8,118 nucleotides of DNA from CALGLS01 sp045105695 (GTDB lineage Bacteria; Bacteroidota; Bacteroidia; Chitinophagales; Saprospiraceae): the NCBI GenBank assembly GCA_045105695.1, contig JBGCDT010000314.1, positions 1 through 8,118 of the forward strand, read 5' to 3'. Below, in pieces: positions 7,421 to 8,118 of this stretch; the first letter of the stretch is position 1, and each line of letters opens with the position of its first letter. The translations under genes were made by a program, and so were the position numbers. The notes below the pieces were generated by a model. That model saw only the letters and a list, made by a program, of their open reading frames with translations, made no database searches and was not told where the DNA came from.

Positions 7421-7428
7421 CAAATATA
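7421..7428 (-). promoter_or_regulatory. Possible minus-strand promoter -7 element
   Basis: CAAATATA on the plus strand reads TATATTTG on the minus strand, an exact match to TAnnTTTG. No TTG is found at the usual 17-23 base distance upstream, so only half of the promoter is present. It would start a minus-strand transcript near 7414 that could run through the 60-residue ORF to the terminator at 6684. Confidence 0.25.
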
Positions 7429-7663
7429 AGATAAATTAATATTTAAAGCTATAGTTTGTTCATGAGGTACTAAAAAAAATGTGACAACTTATATTCTTTT
7501 TTTATTATTTGAATTTTATCCCCTTTCTGAAAGTCTTTTGATGAAACCTTTGATTGTTTTTAAGATGTTCCGTAATGGAAGATGAGTGGTAGTGTTCATT
7601 TAGAATATGTTCTAAGTCTGATTCTTCGCTTTCAATCAATAGTAACTAAGGAATATTACCATT

Positions 7664-7738
7664 CTTGATAATGTGACAAATCATCGAAATATATAATTTG
7701 TTGCTGTTTTTGTAACATTATCAAGTTCTATTTCGATG
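7664..7738. repeat. Interlocked pair of inverted repeats (A-B-A'-B')
   Basis: CTTGATAATGTGAC (7664-7677) is the reverse complement of GTAACATTATCAAG (7712-7725) with one mismatch. CATCGAAATA (7682-7691) is the perfect reverse complement of TATTTCGATG (7729-7738). The arms interleave, so the two stems cannot nest; in RNA they would form a pseudoknot-like arrangement, in DNA two overlapping cruciforms or paired protein sites. No coding sequence overlaps it. The function is unknown. Confidence 0.55.
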
Positions 7739-7898
7739 CAAAATCCTTTTAGGGCTTGTATTTTGGAATTTGTAGTTGTTAAAATCAAGCATTCATCTAC
7801 ATAATTTATGTTTTTAGTTGTCCTTAGATTTAGTACTTGTTTTGATAGAAAAGATTTTAAAGTTCGAATTCACAGATGAAAAATTCAGGAACGAATAA

Positions 7899-7928
7899 TT
7901 GCAAAATCTGTTTATTCTGTTAACTTTG
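7899..7928 (+). promoter_or_regulatory. Promoter of the tRNA-Leu gene
   Basis: TTG (7899-7901), 19 bases, then TAACTTTG (7921-7928): an exact match to the Bacteroidota housekeeping consensus TTG-N17-23-TAnnTTTG. Transcription should start around 7933-7936, about 20 bases before the mature tRNA. The short leader contains a small AACCA/TGGTT hairpin (7936-7951) that would be removed by RNase P. Confidence 0.8.
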
Positions 7929-7955
7929 CGCACCGAACCAGAAAATTGGTTACCC

Positions 7956-8039
7956 GCCCGGGTGCTGAAATTGGTAGACAGGCATGGTTGAGGGCCATGT
8001 GTCCGTATGGGCGTGCGGGTTCGAGTCCCGCTCCGGGCA
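7956..8039 (+). tRNA. tRNA-Leu, anticodon GAG
   Basis: A complete 84-base class II tRNA that reads CUC and CUU leucine codons. The acceptor GCCCGGG (7956-7962) pairs with TCCGGGC (8032-8038), ending in a G-U pair, with discriminator A8039. The D-arm is CTG/CAG (7965-7967, 7979-7981) with GGTAGA in its loop. The anticodon stem CATGG/CCATG (7983-7987, 7995-7999) encloses TTGAGGG, placing GAG at 7990-7992. A long variable arm GTCC/GGGC (8001-8012) is typical of Leu. The T-arm GCGGG/CCCGC (8015-8031) carries TTCGAGT. The 3' CCA is not encoded (CTG follows A8039), so it must be added after transcription. It is a single-gene unit with its own promoter and terminator. Confidence 0.97.
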
Positions 8040-8042
8040 CTG

Positions 8043-8071
8043 AAAAGCTTTCCGAAAGGGAGGCTTTTTTT
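8043..8071 (+). terminator. Rho-independent terminator of the tRNA-Leu gene
   Basis: AAAAGCTTTCC (8043-8053) pairs with GGGAGGCTTTT (8058-8068) over 11 positions, two of them G-U, around a GAAA tetraloop (8054-8057). Seven Ts run from 8065 to 8071. It starts 4 bases after the tRNA. The remaining bases to the window end (8072-8118) show nothing. Confidence 0.9.
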
Positions 8072-8118
8072 ATTGGAATAAAGAATAAAAGATGGAATAT
8101 AGTGTATATGCAATCGCA

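Larger units (their letters stand above)
7130..7955. other. Long AT-rich gene-free region
   Basis: More than 800 bases without a supportable gene; stops are frequent in all frames. Visible structure: a perfect 14-base palindrome GTATTATATAATAC (7225-7238); a small inverted repeat ACATTGC/GCAATGT (7324-7330, 7342-7348); an exact minus-strand -7 element (7421-7428); a 10-base direct repeat AATGTGACAA (7478-7487, 7670-7679); an interlocked inverted-repeat pair (7664-7738); and the tRNA promoter at the right end. Positions 7490-7660 and 7740-7895 show nothing beyond AT-richness. Confidence 0.6.

Noticed and set aside
7956..8039. Integration (att) site at the tRNA gene
   Set aside because: tRNA 3' ends are common integration targets, but no direct repeat of the tRNA end and no integrase is visible in the window.
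7814..8113. 99-residue minus-strand ORF
   Set aside because: It runs antisense through the tRNA-Leu gene and its promoter and terminator; the SGTRTRT-like peptide is the usual false translation of a tRNA complement.

Overview
The window looks like chromosomal DNA from a member of the Bacteroidota, most likely a Saprospiria/Lewinella-type marine or environmental bacterium. The support is: a gliding-motility-associated (type B, type IX secretion) C-terminal domain ending the first protein; a multi-domain adhesin with a GIYDCDC-SDGG module of the kind I associate with Saprospiraceae; a lipoprotein whose lipidated Cys is followed by SSDDE; an exact Bacteroidota-type promoter (TTG-N19-TAACTTTG) before the tRNA; and no Shine-Dalgarno sequences before the starts. 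The genus assignment is inference.

Layout. Positions 1-2509 (+) hold the C-terminal part of a large secreted adhesin, cut by the window edge. Eight bases later comes a small lipoprotein gene (2518-2934, +), probably on the same transcript. Positions 2935-3274 form an intergenic region with nested inverted repeats that resembles a dispersed repeat element. Positions 3275-6481 (+) encode a 1068-residue AddA/RecB-like superfamily 1 helicase with intact helicase motifs and a C-terminal region that looks like a decayed nuclease domain. From 6482 to 7955 the DNA is largely gene-poor. It holds two inverted arrays of a GATRAGG heptad, a strong minus-strand terminator, one possible small membrane-anchored peptide gene (6947-7129, -), and an AT-rich stretch with an interlocked pair of inverted repeats (7664-7738). 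The window ends with a complete tRNA-Leu(GAG) gene (7956-8039, +) with its own promoter and a terminator with a GAAA tetraloop.

How it fits together. The adhesin and lipoprotein are cell-envelope or surface products. The helicase is a DNA double-strand-break repair protein and is functionally unrelated to them. The helicase gene and the putative minus-strand peptide gene are convergent, with the heptad arrays and the minus-strand terminator between them. I see no convincing new multi-gene system. The most unusual items are the apparently inactivated nuclease of the helicase, the inverted heptad arrays, and the interlocked inverted repeats in the AT-rich region.
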